The notes under the pieces: generated by a model
Database searches by the model: none
Told to the model about the DNA's origin: nothing
What the model saw: only the letters and a program-made list of their open reading frames with translations
Shown: piece by piece, positions 12,713 through 24,206 of the stretch
Layout: each line of letters opens with the position of its first letter
Numbering within the stretch: the stretch's first letter is position 1
Source: Nereocystis luetkeana
Lineage: Eukaryota > Sar > Phaeophyceae > Laminariales > Laminariaceae
Assembly: GCA_031213475.1 (NCBI GenBank)
Contig: JARUPZ010000004.1
Span: 1,158,501 to 1,222,500 of the forward strand
DNA length: 64,000 bases
Direction of reading: 5' to 3'
Program-made: the position numbers and the translations under genes

Positions 12713-12823
12713 CTATCCGAACTTGGTCTTGATGTTTACGCTCGTCTTGTTTCGAGGCACGATAGCCTTGCAAATACGGATCTTCCTCCCATCTACGATG
12801 GACTCGCACGTTCCACAGTCCCC
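12713..12823 (-). CDS. ferredoxin-like gene, exon 3 (terminal)
   Basis: This 111-base exon includes the stop. It encodes GDCGTCE, IRICKAIVPRN and the C-terminus NIKTKFG, with cluster cysteines C123, C126 and C138. The acceptor GACGGCAG follows a T-rich tract on the minus strand. It joins exon 2 to give CEKGDCGTCE, an uninterrupted cluster-binding loop. Confidence 0.9.
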   Translation of the reverse strand, partial: GDCGTCESIVDGRKIRICKAIVPRNKTSVNIKTKFG

Positions 12824-13586
12824 CTGCCGTCACGGTAGCACACACGACGGACGAAAAAAAAAAAAAACCCGAGTCAGCACGGAGGAAGGAAGGGAGGGAG
12901 GGAGGGAGCGTGGTGCGAGCCGACAGGACGGAGTTTCGGTATATACAGAAGTAACCCCACGGTAGGGGTTGCACTTTTTGGGCAAAAGGTTTCTGACCGA
13001 TTGAGTTCCCTAAGTGAGGGATCAGCAGTTAGGATGAAAATTGTACTCGTATATTCGGTTCAGGACTAGCGCATACAAGTGCCGGTCGGGTGGCGCGAAC
13101 AAATTTCTTCCAAGTATTGTATCGGGTGAGATATTGAGCTCCTACTGTGAGGGGCTCAGGAACTTCTGGTGCACCCCTACCGTGGGATGGCTCACAGGTA
13201 TCACTCAAGACACTCCTATTTTGGGTCAGGCTCGGTTTCTTACGCGAGGCAAGCGAAGCAAGCAAGCCCGAATAAAAAAGGAGGAAGGGACGGCAAACAA
13301 GCAAGCGAACCAGCGAGCAAGCAAGCTAGCAAGCGAGCGAACACGCAGACGAGCAAGAAAACAAGCAATAGAGCAAGCAAGCAAGCAAACAAGCGAGCAA
13401 GCATGTACGTCAGCAAGAAAGCTAGCAAGAAAGCGAGCAAACAAGCAAGACAAGCAAGAAAGTAAGCAAGCAAGCAAGAAGCAAGCTCGAGCAAAAACGG
13501 AGAAAAGCGCGGCGGCGTGAGTAGACAGCATGTACGTCAGCAAGAAAGCTAGCAAGAAAGCGAGCAAACAAGCAAGACAAGCAAGA

Positions 13587-13618
<32 letters not shown>

Positions 13619-16600
13619 TCGAGCAAAAACGGAGAAAAGCGCGGCGGCGTGAGTAGACAGGACGGAGTTACGATACGGATCAAACACAGCAGAGATGGTC
13701 GCTGTATAGAGTGTCGGTATATATGCGCCAGCCAACAAAAACCGGCACTCTAGCGGCAATCGGGACTATACACTCCGCACACTGCCACACCGGCCAATCC
13801 CATCTCTGCCAAGCGATTCCACAGGCACTGACTACGGCGGGCAGTCGGCACTATAGAGGGGCCACTACTGTATGGTGAAGCCCTTCAAAACTACATGCTT
13901 TAGTCAGGGGACGAACCACTTGGAATCAGAGTTGACTAATTTTGACAGTGGCGAAATGGTAGTAACCGTACAGCAGTGCGCGACACTACGTCAGAAAATC
14001 GCCGCTTAAGAAACTCACCGCTTGAGACGATAACAACATTTCGGGAAAGGCTGCGAGCTCTCATTCTTATGTGACGCAGGGTGTATATCCGACACTCCTG
14101 CCAGTTACGTAAAAACAAAATACGGAGTGGTCCAACCAACGGATCTGCCCTCTGCTGTGTGTTCGTTTGGTTGATCGCTTGCCTGCTTCGGTTGTTACCT
14201 TATTTATTTTTTTCGCGCGTGGTAACTCAATGCAAGGCTTCATCCGTTGGGTGGATCAGATCACTGTACAAGCGCAGATCACATAGAGACCACTTTCACG
14301 GATCTGCATCATCTGCATACGATCCAACGGGGCTGATCCACAAGATCTGAACGATCTATGCCAGCGTGGCAATTTTATCACGCGTGTGCCCGGGTTCGTA
14401 AGCACACTTTACTCTGATCTGGTACGATCTGTGTGATTTGTGCACGTTTCCACGCGGCGACCTGCAGTACACTCATGGTCAATAAGTATGTCCCAACCCA
14501 CTGGTCTGTACGGTCTACAGCTGTAGGCCAGGAAGATCGTGACCCGTCCGAAGAGCAATGCCCTATAGGGCTGACGCCTTATTTCCTGATATCCACGCCC
14601 CCGCGAGGTAAGCTCAATGTCCCAACCGAGTCACGACTGCGGTGATTTTGTTCGCTCCACCCCACCAATGTTTCCATGCGGTATATTATATATATATATA
14701 TATATAATATATATATATATATACCTGGAACATGTAACATGTATATATACACGAAGAAAAGCAAAACAAAAAAAACTGTGAAATCGAAAATATAATCCAA
14801 ACTAATCTTCGCGGGCTCATATACAATTAGTGCGTGGTAATAAGTCCTGAAAACAACACCCCGGAGTGTGCTATTAATAGTAAAACTATCATACTATTAA
14901 TATATATATAACCCGGACCTGGTATGATCGTTGCTCACTCGAGGAGCCCAACCGGTCAACAGAAAAGTTTTGACAAAAAACGTGTAACCCGGACCGCCGT
15001 GGGACGAATCCCGACTATCAACAGAGCAACAGCTGGTCACGCACCCCCCACTGAAAAAAAAACAGATTCGGGAGTCTCCGTGTACGCTAGATATCCCTTC
15101 AGTCAGTCCGTGACGGCAAAGCACTCACTCGCGTGCGTACCGCACAATACTCCACCCTCTTGAGGACTTCAAACACGAAAATCGTCGATACGTACGTTGA
15201 CGGCTATAAATAAAACGAGTACAGCAACAGCCATCGCGTGATTGGGGGGGGGGGGGGGGGGGGACGAGTTACAATGGTTGAAAGCCAAGGAGACGCACGC
15301 CACGGGCGCAACATTATCGTATAAGCGTTCACCGCTTCGAGCTCGCCGATCACACTGCTCGTACTCGTAGACGGTCGGAAACAAAAAAATATATACCATT
15401 ACTGTCGGTCCATGTCTAGGGATCCTGAAGGGACGGAATTTTTCAGGCCGATTGACGCGTTCTACGATAGAGGCAGCACACGTGAGACGTTCTACGATAG
15501 AGGTTCACCCTATTTTTTCTGAGGCTCCTCACATGAGGAGCTCCATACCCCACCCGAAAATTTTCATGGCCCACGCATGCAAATTCGTCATTTTTCGGAA
15601 CAAGATTAGCATTCCGACGATTTGGGGGTAAGAAACCCCGTCATTCAGAAAACACTTCAGCGGAAATGTGCTACCTCAATCATCGAACGCGTCATTTCCT
15701 TAAAGCTGTTTTCTGAATGGCGGGGTTCCTTAACCCCTTTAGCACCGCACTCCTATATGTGGGGACAAAACACTATAAATTTTAAGTAGTTTGTCCCCAA
15801 AACGGGACTGGGGTCCTAAGAGGGTTAACCCGAAATCGTCGAAATGCCAACAAAAACATCGAGAAATAACGTGTTTGTATGCTTGGGCGATGGAATTATT
15901 CGTCAGGGTGCAATTTGGTTTTCGCTGAGGTCAGTTTTCGGGTGAGGTATGGATCTCCTTGAGTGAGGCGCCTCAGAAACATTAGGGTGGACCTCTATCG
16001 TGAAACGCCTCGATTTTTTCGACAAACCGGAACAACAGTGATAACGCAAGAGCGATCGATGCACGCGTCGTCTAAACGTATGCGGAAACGCCTCTCTCAC
16101 ACGTGTTCTTGCTAGAGCCGCCAGTCTCGTTGTGCGCGCCCTCCTCTACCCCTATAGGCCAAACTGCCGTCCCCTTTTGGGGACACTCAAATTCCACTCA
16201 AATTCCAAGTATTACGGGGGACCATAGTTAATGGAACCTATGGTATATACAAAAAACCTATGTATTTGACCATTTTTACTAACAATATTGGGTCCTGTTA
16301 ACTGTGGTCCCCCGTAATAGTTCTTTTGGTCCCCTAGACGATACTACAGTTCAGAAAGGGTGGAGGTATGTGTCTGGAATACCTGGCACCTGGTATACCA
16401 TAAGGATGCGAGCCATGCCCCCCCCCCCCCCCCCTCCCCCCCCCTCCCCCCCCCCGCCCGCTAGACCAATTTTCAAAGCCCGATTGCTCCTCAACCGAGA
16501 GGCTGCCAAAAACCGACCGACTCGTCGACGGAAAGCTCTCCACGAGATTCTTCCGAAGCTACCCTCCTCTGCATTGACACCCTTCCGCTTGCCGAGCAAT

Positions 16601-19600
16601 CGAGCTTTCAAAATCGGCCTGTAGGGGGGGTGCGATAACCCGCACCCTTACGGTAATCGGTTCGACAATTCATCCCAGCGCGGGCGTGTTACCTCTTGCG
16701 TGTTATGCACGACAAAATACCAGAATAGCCCATGCATCACGCGACCCATACTAACGAATTATTGTTTTTGGGACAGCCTCACATTCTCGTGTGGGCCAAC
16801 TTCTTATTCGGTGATGTGCCGCTCTGGAATACGATGTGGTGGGACCATATGTGGACTCATGTGACATCATTGTGTGTTGCATTGTGGTGTGACCCGGCAT
16901 GATGTGGTTGTGACTTGATGTGGACTTCTGTGATACCTGGTATCAGTAACATGCTACCTGGTATGTGGTTGTGATGTGATATGATGTGATGTGACGGGCT
17001 GCGATATTATCTGGTGCGATGTGATATCATGTGTTGTGGTGTGGTGTGATGTTATGAGATAAGTCCTGATACGATCTGATCCGATACGAAACATGCAATT
17101 TTGTGGCGTCATGTGATACGATACACCTGGTATATGAGACTCCAAGCAACGTGTTACGTGGTAATGTGTACTGGTATAACGCACGCTCGCGGCAACCGGC
17201 CTAACATTGGGGCGGCTACCACCCTATCACCCTACCACACGTGTGATAAGTGATAAGTGATAAGTGATACCTGGTAAGTGATGATGGATAAGTGATGAGT
17301 GATGAGTGATAATATCATACACACCCTCGGACGAACTTCAAAAGCTGGTTCACAGCGGGGGGAGTGTAAACGCCTCCATACATACGTCTATGGAAATATC
17401 TAGACGAGACGTTTCACGAGATCCTTCCTTCCTAAGCCACCATTTTCGTTGTATCTCGGAGAAAATTGTCTCAGCCGGTGGGTTATCTTGCCTGTCGTAC
17501 GGTTGTCGTGTTGTTGTGTAGACGCACGTACTTCAGACTTAGAAACGATAAAACGACATCGCACGTACTTCAGACTTAGAAGCGATGAACGACATCGACG
17601 TGGAAGGTATCAAGCACTATTTTTATCACCCCATCCGCAAGAAGCATAATAATAAAATATGATCAGCTTGCGTGTGTGTGCTGTGCGATGTGCGAGATGC
17701 TCACCGCAGCTTTCAACAGCCGCACTTCATTTGTCTTTGTAGGGCGGGGGGATAAGGCCACCGGAGAGGCGCCGCGAGCAACACAGAGAGAATCAGCACA
17801 TTGAGTCCCCAACAACCTCCTATCGAACCGTCCGGCAATGGTGTAGGAACACAGCGGCATGTTGACCGCGCTGCATTTTATACGAGCCCGACCGCAGGAA
17901 CATATTCCAGGAAACGTCCTATCGAACAACTCGTAAAACCTACGTACTGGTCGGTTCACATTCTCGCAGAACGTACGAAATCGATCTCAGCAGGCTGATC
18001 TCAGCTCTCGCGCCAACGGTATACCAGGTGTCGAACGCTCCATAGTTCGATGCGTCGGCACTTCCTTTCAACACGAGGCCCAACAAGCACCACGCGATGC
18101 GAATCGAAGAGGGGAAAAAGTGCTGACCTTTTCTCGAGACAAGGTACGCACCTGGCAGTGGGGAGGGGGGGGAAGAGCCGACGACGCGACCCCGGATTTT
18201 GAGGTACGACTTAACAGGAGCGAGAGGGAAAAAGAAGGGCGGGGATACACAAAATGGGACGGAATGAAATAAATACAAACACGCCAATCAGTAAATAAAT
18301 AGTCGTTCGTTTACCTTCTCGCAGCCGTACTCGACCTTCGCTTTAGCCGCCAGCACGACATCACGAAGGCGCTGCCCCTGCACCGCCTGGATGGTCTTCC
18401 CGTTCACGGTCACCTGTGGCGGCGCCGGAAGGAAACAAAATAAATTGGAGGTTTTAAGAAATTGGGGATTGATAAACTGGGAGCTGAACAGCTGAGAGTT
18501 ATCCCTTTTACAATTATGCACTGCTGTGCAAAAACCTAAATCTGACTCTAACTCCAAGTGTTTCGTCCTCACAACAGAAGTGCAGTCCTCGAGGCCCGAA
18601 GGGGTTTCGCAACTAAGTGGGATTAATCGCCTCGACAATCTGCCATACCTTGGTGTATTAGATAATCTAACAGATCATCTCACAGATCATGATCTGCTAC
18701 AGATCTTTCGAGGAAGATCTGTTCCTGATATTGTAAGATTTAGCTCATGCTGTCGAGTGGGACAATATCACCCGCACGACCTAGCGAGCGTAACCTGGGC
18801 TTGGATCTTTCTGCACTAATAATTTGCAGATCCTCCAAAACCCCTAACAACGGCAAGGAACTACATTATCTACCGTAGATCATGATCTGTGGGATATGTG
18901 TAATCTTTCCGTTAACGGTAACCTGGGGAGACGCCGAACGGAACACAACTACTCAAGAAAACGGAAATTAAGAAACTGAGACTTCACCGGCTGGAAATAT
19001 TTCCGTTCACATTCACCAGGGGGGGGTTCCGGAAGGAATAAGGCACTTGAAAAATTGGTTGTTAAGAAACTGGAACTTGATAAATTGGGACTATATCGGC
19101 TTGACAGTATATTTCCGTTAGCGTTGGCGCCGAAAGAAATACAGATAGTACTTAATGACTTGGGAGTTCAAACAATAGGAGCTGCACCGCCTTCATAGTC
19201 CCCCCGTTGACAGTGACCAAAAGGCGATGTCGAAACAATTTTTCGAGCTGGACAGTTGGAATATAAGAAAACTAGGACTCAATTAAAGTGGAACTGCACC
19301 GTTTGGACGGTCTTCCCGTTGTAATGGTCTTCTGCAGGTGGCGCCAAAAGGAATGCAACATTTTACTCAAGAAATTGGAGTCCAAGAAATTTTGGACTGC
19401 ATCGTCTTCAGAGTGTTTCCGATAGTAGACGGAAAAACCGCTGTGACGCCGAAAGGAATACCCTGGTACGGCACATGACAAAACGGGAAGTTGAGACATT
19501 GGGACTGCGCCGCTTGGATAGTCTTTCCGTTCACGGCAACCTGCGGTGAATCGACAAACGGATTATAAGCAGAAGTTGTGAAGTTGGAGTTCCAGATATT

Positions 19601-22600
19601 AGATGATGACAATCTGGGACGTATTCGAGGAATGCCAATTTGATAAAGTGGGACTGAACCGCCTCGATAGCCCTTCCGTTGACGGTAACCTATGCCGGCG
19701 CCGAACGTAACACATCAGGATACTTGGGAAATTGGGGTATAACAAGTTGGGACTGCATCGCCTGGATAGTCTCATTAACGTTGTTCTGCGGGTGGCACCA
19801 AAAGGAAAACAGCAGGAGTACTGAATAACTTGGGAATGCATCGCTTGTAAACGGTAACCCGCGGTGATGCCGAAAGGGAAACAAAAACGTACTTGAAAAA
19901 ATGGAGTTCGAAAAAACGGGACTGCACTACCTCGATGGTCTTTTCCCGTTAAACGTGACCCGCGGTGACGCTGAAAGGAGTATACCAAGTACCTGGTACG
20001 GTACTAAATCAGAAATCGGGAGGTCAGAATTTTTGGCCAGAATTGTACCCGAAACATATGCTAGGGGGTGCTTCTTGTTGTGCAGTACGGGCCCACAGAT
20101 GTGACACAACCTACCAAGAACGTAAGACGCGCTTTTTCGGTGAACGCTCAGAAAGTCGGAATGAGAAATCGAGCAAAACAGCGAGAGCTACAGTACTGTG
20201 AATCCTGCCGGGTATATAATACGGTTAGCCTAGGGCCAAGGTTGGTGAAATATGGTATCACAATAAGGCAGCAAGGCCTCTTCACACTACACGTAATATT
20301 ACGTGCTGCCTTGTTTGGCGGGCCTGTGCTTGTTGGATTCTCTGTTCTCTTCCTGACCCTGGGGATCAATTCCCGGGGAGATGATACAGTCGCAACTTAC
20401 CCCTTCTCGCCTAAGAAAACAACAAAACGATGGAGCTGTGAGTCGGCACAACGTAAGTCACCAACCAGTTATTAGTCGGACAAGTTATTAATACCTGGTA
20501 GTCGTTTTCCGGAGGTGCCGACTATGCGATTTATTCGGCCCGACTATTCGGTTCATTCGGTATCCAAGGGTACACCCACACCTGTAGGAAGGAATACTGA
20601 ACGCGGGATACAATTCTTGAATCTTGGGCTGTCCCCATCGGCCGTAGAGGGCAAATGTGTCTCGCTTTGCTCGCCCGAGTTAAGCCGGCAGACCGGCCAG
20701 CCATCAGCTGGCTTCGTCAGCCGACTTGCCGGCTAAAGTCAATCAGTAGGCTAACGGCGCCTACCGACTAATTTTAGTCGTGAAACCCTGCCGGCTCTCA
20801 GCTTTAGAAATGGACCAACCTGGGCGATACTTCTTGTGTGTATACGGTATAGTACTGTAGTACCATGTCTCCTCTACTTGTGCAGTTATACCACTGCACA
20901 GATGGTTATACCCTATGAGGGTCTATCAAAGCAAAACATTGCTGAGGCCCAAAATACTTTAGATGGTGTTCTGTCGCCACCTGATTAATTTATACAAAGC
21001 ACATCAAGGGTATGGTGTAAGCTTGATGTTGATGGATAAGGAGGAGATATACTCCGCTGTAGTTACTATTGATAATAGAGCTGCTAAACTCCACATAGTT
21101 AATCCCGCAGAAGGAGGGTGAATGTTCAAGTTACGTACGAGTAGTATTCTCAAGGTTTGATTTGTGCATAGCGTGGGTAGGCGCAATTCGACGCGAAGGA
21201 AAGAAAGTGCTGAACTCTTCTCGTGACAATAATGCCTTCCAAGGGGAGAGGGGGGACGAGAGTCTGTCGTGATGCGTGCCACGATACACGTGGCGTCTTT
21301 AGGCCATTTCTTTTTCTGACTGACGGGGGGGTTCCCTAACTGAGAAACTCACCCAATGTCACTGGGAATTGACTTTTTGTTTGCAAGTACATTTTGAACA
21401 ACACCTACGATACGCCAAGCTTAAGCGTCCGCTTGTTTTCGTCAAAAACAGTTTTTGGGAGAGATATAGAGTTCCCTCAAGTTAGGAGCGTCAGAAAAAG
21501 AAGGTGATGTCATACCTGGTACGTACTTCTACCGTACCACACATACTTTGTGTCACCCCTGATCTGAGTTACGACTATTTTATAATTAAAAAAGGCACGT
21601 CAGCTGAGAGTTCGACCGATCGGTCGATACTCAACTTTGCAAGGTTAGGTGCGTGATAACCGTTCGCGGGTTTCCCATTATCTTCCCCGCGATTGACCTA
21701 CTGGCCGGTGACTCCCCTGGATGCTACCAAGGTCGACGAGACGATAACACGCTAGAGGCTAGATTTCCAGTTGATTTCGGCCAGTACCATCTCGTGCACT
21801 GAAACAGCAGTTCCCACGTGAGGGCCACGGTACACAAGACACTCGAAAGATTGTTTATAGCAGTTCATACGTGAGGGCCGGGGCACACACGTCATTGGAA
21901 ACGACTATTTACAGGAAGGAGAGAAATTATGGACGAATTTATACTATTAATGAATACTAATAAAAGGGGTCGTAGAAAACTAAAAAAACAACGTACCAGG
22001 TACGAATACGCAATATTTGTAGAAATGGCCAAAGTTGGATCCATCGTGTACATCCATGCCAAGGTGTTTTTCATGCGGACCGCCAAGGTTCTGGAGTACA
22101 TAATGCAAATATCAAATACCTGGTACCAAATACTCGCACAACAAGCAGCATCAAGATACAAGCAAGTATAATGCGAGGATATAAAGCGTTTACGAGCCAA
22201 GATTCAAGATTATCCAACCTATAGGTACGAGGTCTTCATGTGCTTCTTCGGTCGACATGGAGCACGTAACTTATGTATGGACTTACGGTCATTAAGTCAC
22301 GATGGCAGTGGCTTGAACCCTCGACACTCGACACTCAGCACATAACAAAGTGAGATGACGCTCACAATGACGACGTGTGTTTTCGTTTGTTCTCGAGTTT
22401 TACGAGCTGCGACGAGTACGTACGTACTTTGGAGTTTACCAGTATACTGGTACTGGTACCAGGTACGAAGGTACTACGCGTCGTTTCGACGTATATATAC
22501 TGCCCACGTACTGATTACCACTGCTGTGGGTACAGCCACACTAATGTACCTGGCTGTGCCCGGAAATGTCTGGACCGGCTTGGTCTTCATATTAATATCC

Positions 22601-23528
22601 AAACGGTCCTTACATAAGAAAACGAGAACAATAAGAACGTCAGGCCGAGGTTTTCAGGGAAACGAGAAACCTCAATGCGGTTATATTGAAGTTATTAAAT
22701 AGTGTACTGCTATTACTAAGAACACAAGAAATCCAGGCTGGGTCAGCATTCCTGCTTTATGTGGCGTTGTCTTGCACTGCTGTATCATACCAGGTACGTA
22801 TATACTTGGCACATCTACTGTGTTGTTGTACCAGGTGGTGTAGGCGAGTAGGCGTGGACAAGGTGACGCTAGCACGTCCCTTCATTCAGCAAGAAGGGAG
22901 TGCTGCTGTGCTCTCTGTGTGACGGCCGCACCTGTGCAAATCAGATTACATCAGGTACAATGGCAACCGCACCGTGAATTCATTGCACCTCCGCAAATAA
23001 ATCAACGTCGCCTCCTCTCTTCTCTACAGCCGCTGGTCTCGCCATGTTCACGTTGCAAGGACTGTTGTTGCTACTGCTGCAGCTGCTGCCGTACTGACAC
23101 AGGCAGTACTCGTATGACGTCGCCGAAGCTGCTGACTGTACAACTTTACTTCTATTTTTAATACTGCAGCAGTTGTTGTATCATGTTTATCGAGTAGTCT
23201 TCAGCTCGTCAGTCAGAGTTCATGTTGAATAAGAAAACAAGACAGGCGTGCCTTACACACTACGCACCATGCACTTCTTCGCCTCGTTCTTGAGGCCAGG
23301 ATTCTTGTTCGGGGCCATCTCCTCATTAGCGAACGCTTTCCCCAAGGCATCTCCCCATCCCATTCTCAAGGCGCCCGCCGTTGCCCTGTTCATGGGAGCT
23401 CTCACAGCTGATGGCGTGATTGCTCCATCGTACGAAGCCTTCGCCAAGGACGCGGGGCAAGGCAAGAACGCGCGTACGCAAGAGACGCAAAGTACTAGAG
23501 CAACTAGTATACGTGTGAAGTTCATCAT
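12713..23528 (-). CDS. plastid-targeted [2Fe-2S] ferredoxin-like protein, 3 exons
   Basis: The exons on the minus strand are 23528-23268, 18413-18315 and 12823-12713, all in phase 0, giving 156 aa. Residues 1-20 form a signal peptide with a hydrophobic core and end in VRA|FLP. This is the A|F junction expected of stramenopile bipartite plastid targeting, and a transit-peptide-like Ser/Ala/Lys region follows. The mature part begins near MGWGDALGKAFANEE. Exon 2 encodes the ferredoxin beta-grasp start (VTVNGKTIQAVQ) up to YGCEK; exon 3 opens GDCGTCE. The predicted cluster ligands are C118, C123, C126 and C138 (C-x4-C-x2-C-x11-C). The last gap is much shorter than the roughly 29 residues of photosynthetic ferredoxins, so this is a ferredoxin-like electron carrier or assembly protein rather than PetF. 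Exon 1 could alternatively end 9 bases further on (also phase 0). Exons 2 and 3 are strongly supported. Confidence 0.85.
13243..13660. repeat. (AAGC)n tract with a 127-bp tandem duplication
   Basis: AAGC/GAGC tetranucleotide DNA is followed by two nearly identical copies of a segment that starts with catgtacgtcagcaag at 13402 and again at 13529. Each ends 'gcggcggcgtgagtagacag'. The long Lys/Ala/Ser and Leu/Ala/Cys frames here are by-products. Confidence 0.8.
15459..16012. mobile_element. inverted-repeat element C, with a MITE A nested inside
   Basis: The left end reads gacgcgttctacgatagagg and the right end is complementary (ctctatcgtgaaacgcctc). The arms also pair internally ('gaggctcctcacatgaggag' against 'gtgaggcgcctcag'). 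The right half matches 55158-55405. A family A MITE occupies 15730-15828, and the 55-kb copy shows the empty site. Confidence 0.65.
15730..15828. mobile_element. MITE family A, copy 3 (TTAA duplication)
   Basis: The element is bounded by TTAA at 15730-15733 and 15825-15828 inside element C. The related copy near 55.22 kb has a single TTAA at the same place (ttcttaacccaaaatcg). This supports insertion with a TTAA target duplication, as in piggyBac-type elements. Confidence 0.8.
16157..16336. mobile_element. MITE B (16210-16319) inserted in a MITE A
   Basis: A left family A arm (actgccgtccccttttgggg) runs to ccaagta. It is followed by a full family B hairpin starting TATTACGGGGG and ending CCCGTAATA, then a short decayed right A arm (gttcttttggtcccc). 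Confidence 0.65.
16800..17310. repeat. TGATG/TGATA-rich low-complexity tract
   Basis: Interrupted repeats of 'gtgatgtgat' and, at 17243-17310, 'gtgataagtgataag'. Several short TACCTGGTA motifs interrupt it. No coding potential. Confidence 0.6.
18085..18240. repeat. dispersed repeat 'ttctcgcgacaa' family
   Basis: A segment with 'gatgcgaatcgaagagg', 'gctgaccttttctcgagaca', a G-run and 'gaccccggatttt'. It also occurs near 21185-21290, 25140-25275 and 39065-39200. Non-coding. Confidence 0.55.
18315..18413 (-). CDS. ferredoxin-like gene, exon 2
   Basis: This 99-base exon encodes 33 residues from VTVNGKTIQAVQ to YGCEK and carries the first cluster cysteine (C118). The acceptor is GCCACAG after a pyrimidine-rich tract, and the donor is GTAAAC. 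Decayed copies of its 5' part are strewn through the preceding intron. Confidence 0.9.
18414..23267 (-). other. ferredoxin-like gene, intron 1
   Basis: This intron is about 4.85 kb. It holds the array of decayed exon 2 edges (about 18890-19980), a GATCT-rich repeat (about 18640-18905), dispersed-repeat pieces (21185-21290, 21300-21510) and many TACCTGGTA motifs from 19.98 to 22.84 kb. No other gene is recognised. Confidence 0.6.
18890..19980 (-). repeat. array of about 11 decayed copies of the ferredoxin exon 2 5' edge
   Basis: The unit is about 83-150 bp, mostly 93-108. It contains a pyrimidine tract with an AG acceptor followed by the first 30-40 bases of exon 2, all antisense to +. On + the recognisable cores ('ttccgtt(a/c)acggt.acc', with 'accgcc.ggatagtc' before it) lie near 18905, 18998, 19105, 19195, 19305, 19405, 19515, 19672, 19765, 19850 and 19940. 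The copy at 19506-19550 still reads VAVNGKTIQAAQ after CCGCAG. None has a complete exon with a donor. Confidence 0.85.
23268..23528 (-). CDS. ferredoxin-like gene, exon 1 (targeting peptide and N-terminus)
   Basis: This exon encodes 87 residues from the first of two adjacent ATG codons. The upstream in-frame extension (to 23627) would bury the signal peptide, so the start at 23528 is preferred. The donor GTGCGT follows the ATG codon at 23270-23268. GTGTAA nine bases later is a weaker phase-0 alternative. Residues 57-80 (GWGDALGKAFANEE..., NKNPGLKNE) resemble the segment after the transit peptide in several algal plastid proteins. Confidence 0.75.
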
Positions 23529-24138
23529 GCCGGATGGTGCTCGTGGAGGTGAAAGCCACGACGATGCGACGATGCAATATCTGATTCGTTTACGGTCTAC
23601 AGCTGCTGTAGCGGGGAGGTCAACCACGACCCCCGGTGTGACACCGCCTTTTCCGATCGGAGATTACCCCGACTATCGGGAAAATAATTTAGAGGGTTTC
23701 CAATATCCCCCAGCGGCAGTACGTAGCCGCAGCGCGAAGTCCTCAAGGCCTATAGGAATTGGGACCCGCCGAGCGCAATGAGAGGGCAGTGGTCGTCACA
23801 GTGACAGAAGGAACTAACCACACACCAGAAAGGCACGGGATACATATAATCAATCACGGGGAGGGCGCTCTGAGGGCAGCAGCCCGGTCAGGGTCACCTG
23901 TGCCCCTGTGGGCGAAGGCTTCTTCCACGCAAATATTTTTTGATTCTCCGTCATATTTTTTTTTCGGAAAAGCAGATAAAATCAGCAGTGTTGTGGGGTT
24001 GTGGGACGGACGGAAAGCGACAACATCGGAACGAGGGTACAGCAGTTAGCTTGCTGGTATCCAGCTAGGGGTCTACGATAACCGCTTCCGAATCCACCCC
24101 CCTAGACTTGCTAGACGTGATCGCATCTCAACGCCGCG
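23529..24138. promoter_or_regulatory. divergent intergenic region (shared promoter)
   Basis: These 610 bp separate the start codon of the ferredoxin-like gene (-) from that of the kinase gene (+). They must include both 5' UTRs and, if the gene starts are right, both core promoters. I see no clear TATA box; there is a T-rich patch near 23935-23965. The placement is inferred from the gene models. Confidence 0.5.
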
Positions 24139-24206
24139 ATGGGTGCCACCGGGAGCAAGACGCCGCGCGCCTCGACGAAGGAGGGACGGCAAGCGGGACT
24201 AAAGTT
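24139..24206 (+). CDS. kinase gene, exon 1 (myristoylation motif)
   Basis: The first 22 residues begin MGATGSK, a fit to the N-myristoylation consensus (Gly2, Ser6, Lys7), and end AGLK. The donor is GTGAGT. The exon ends in phase 2 (TT), and exon 2 begins with the single base C, giving GLKF|DEVELH, a natural lead-in to the first EF-hand helix. The link crosses a 17.7-kb intron, so it is the least certain join in the gene. Confidence 0.65.

Larger units (their letters stand above)
12824..18314 (-). other. ferredoxin-like gene, intron 2
   Basis: This intron is about 5.5 kb. It contains an AAGC tetranucleotide tract with a 127-bp tandem duplication (13243-13660), (AT)n at 14682-14723, a poly-G tract near 15244, and a long inverted-repeat element with a MITE nested in it (about 15459-16012). 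It also has a nested A/B MITE pair (16157-16336), TGATG-rich DNA (16800-17310) and other dispersed repeats. No separate gene is recognised. Confidence 0.6.

Noticed and set aside
13226..13759. Leu/Ala/Cys-rich 177-codon membrane-like protein on the minus strand
   Set aside because: It translates an AAGC tetranucleotide tract and a 127-bp duplication; hydrophobicity is a product of the repeat.
16330..16625. 106-codon Pro-rich frame
   Set aside because: It is driven by a poly-C tract and adjoining inverted repeats, with no domain or splice support.
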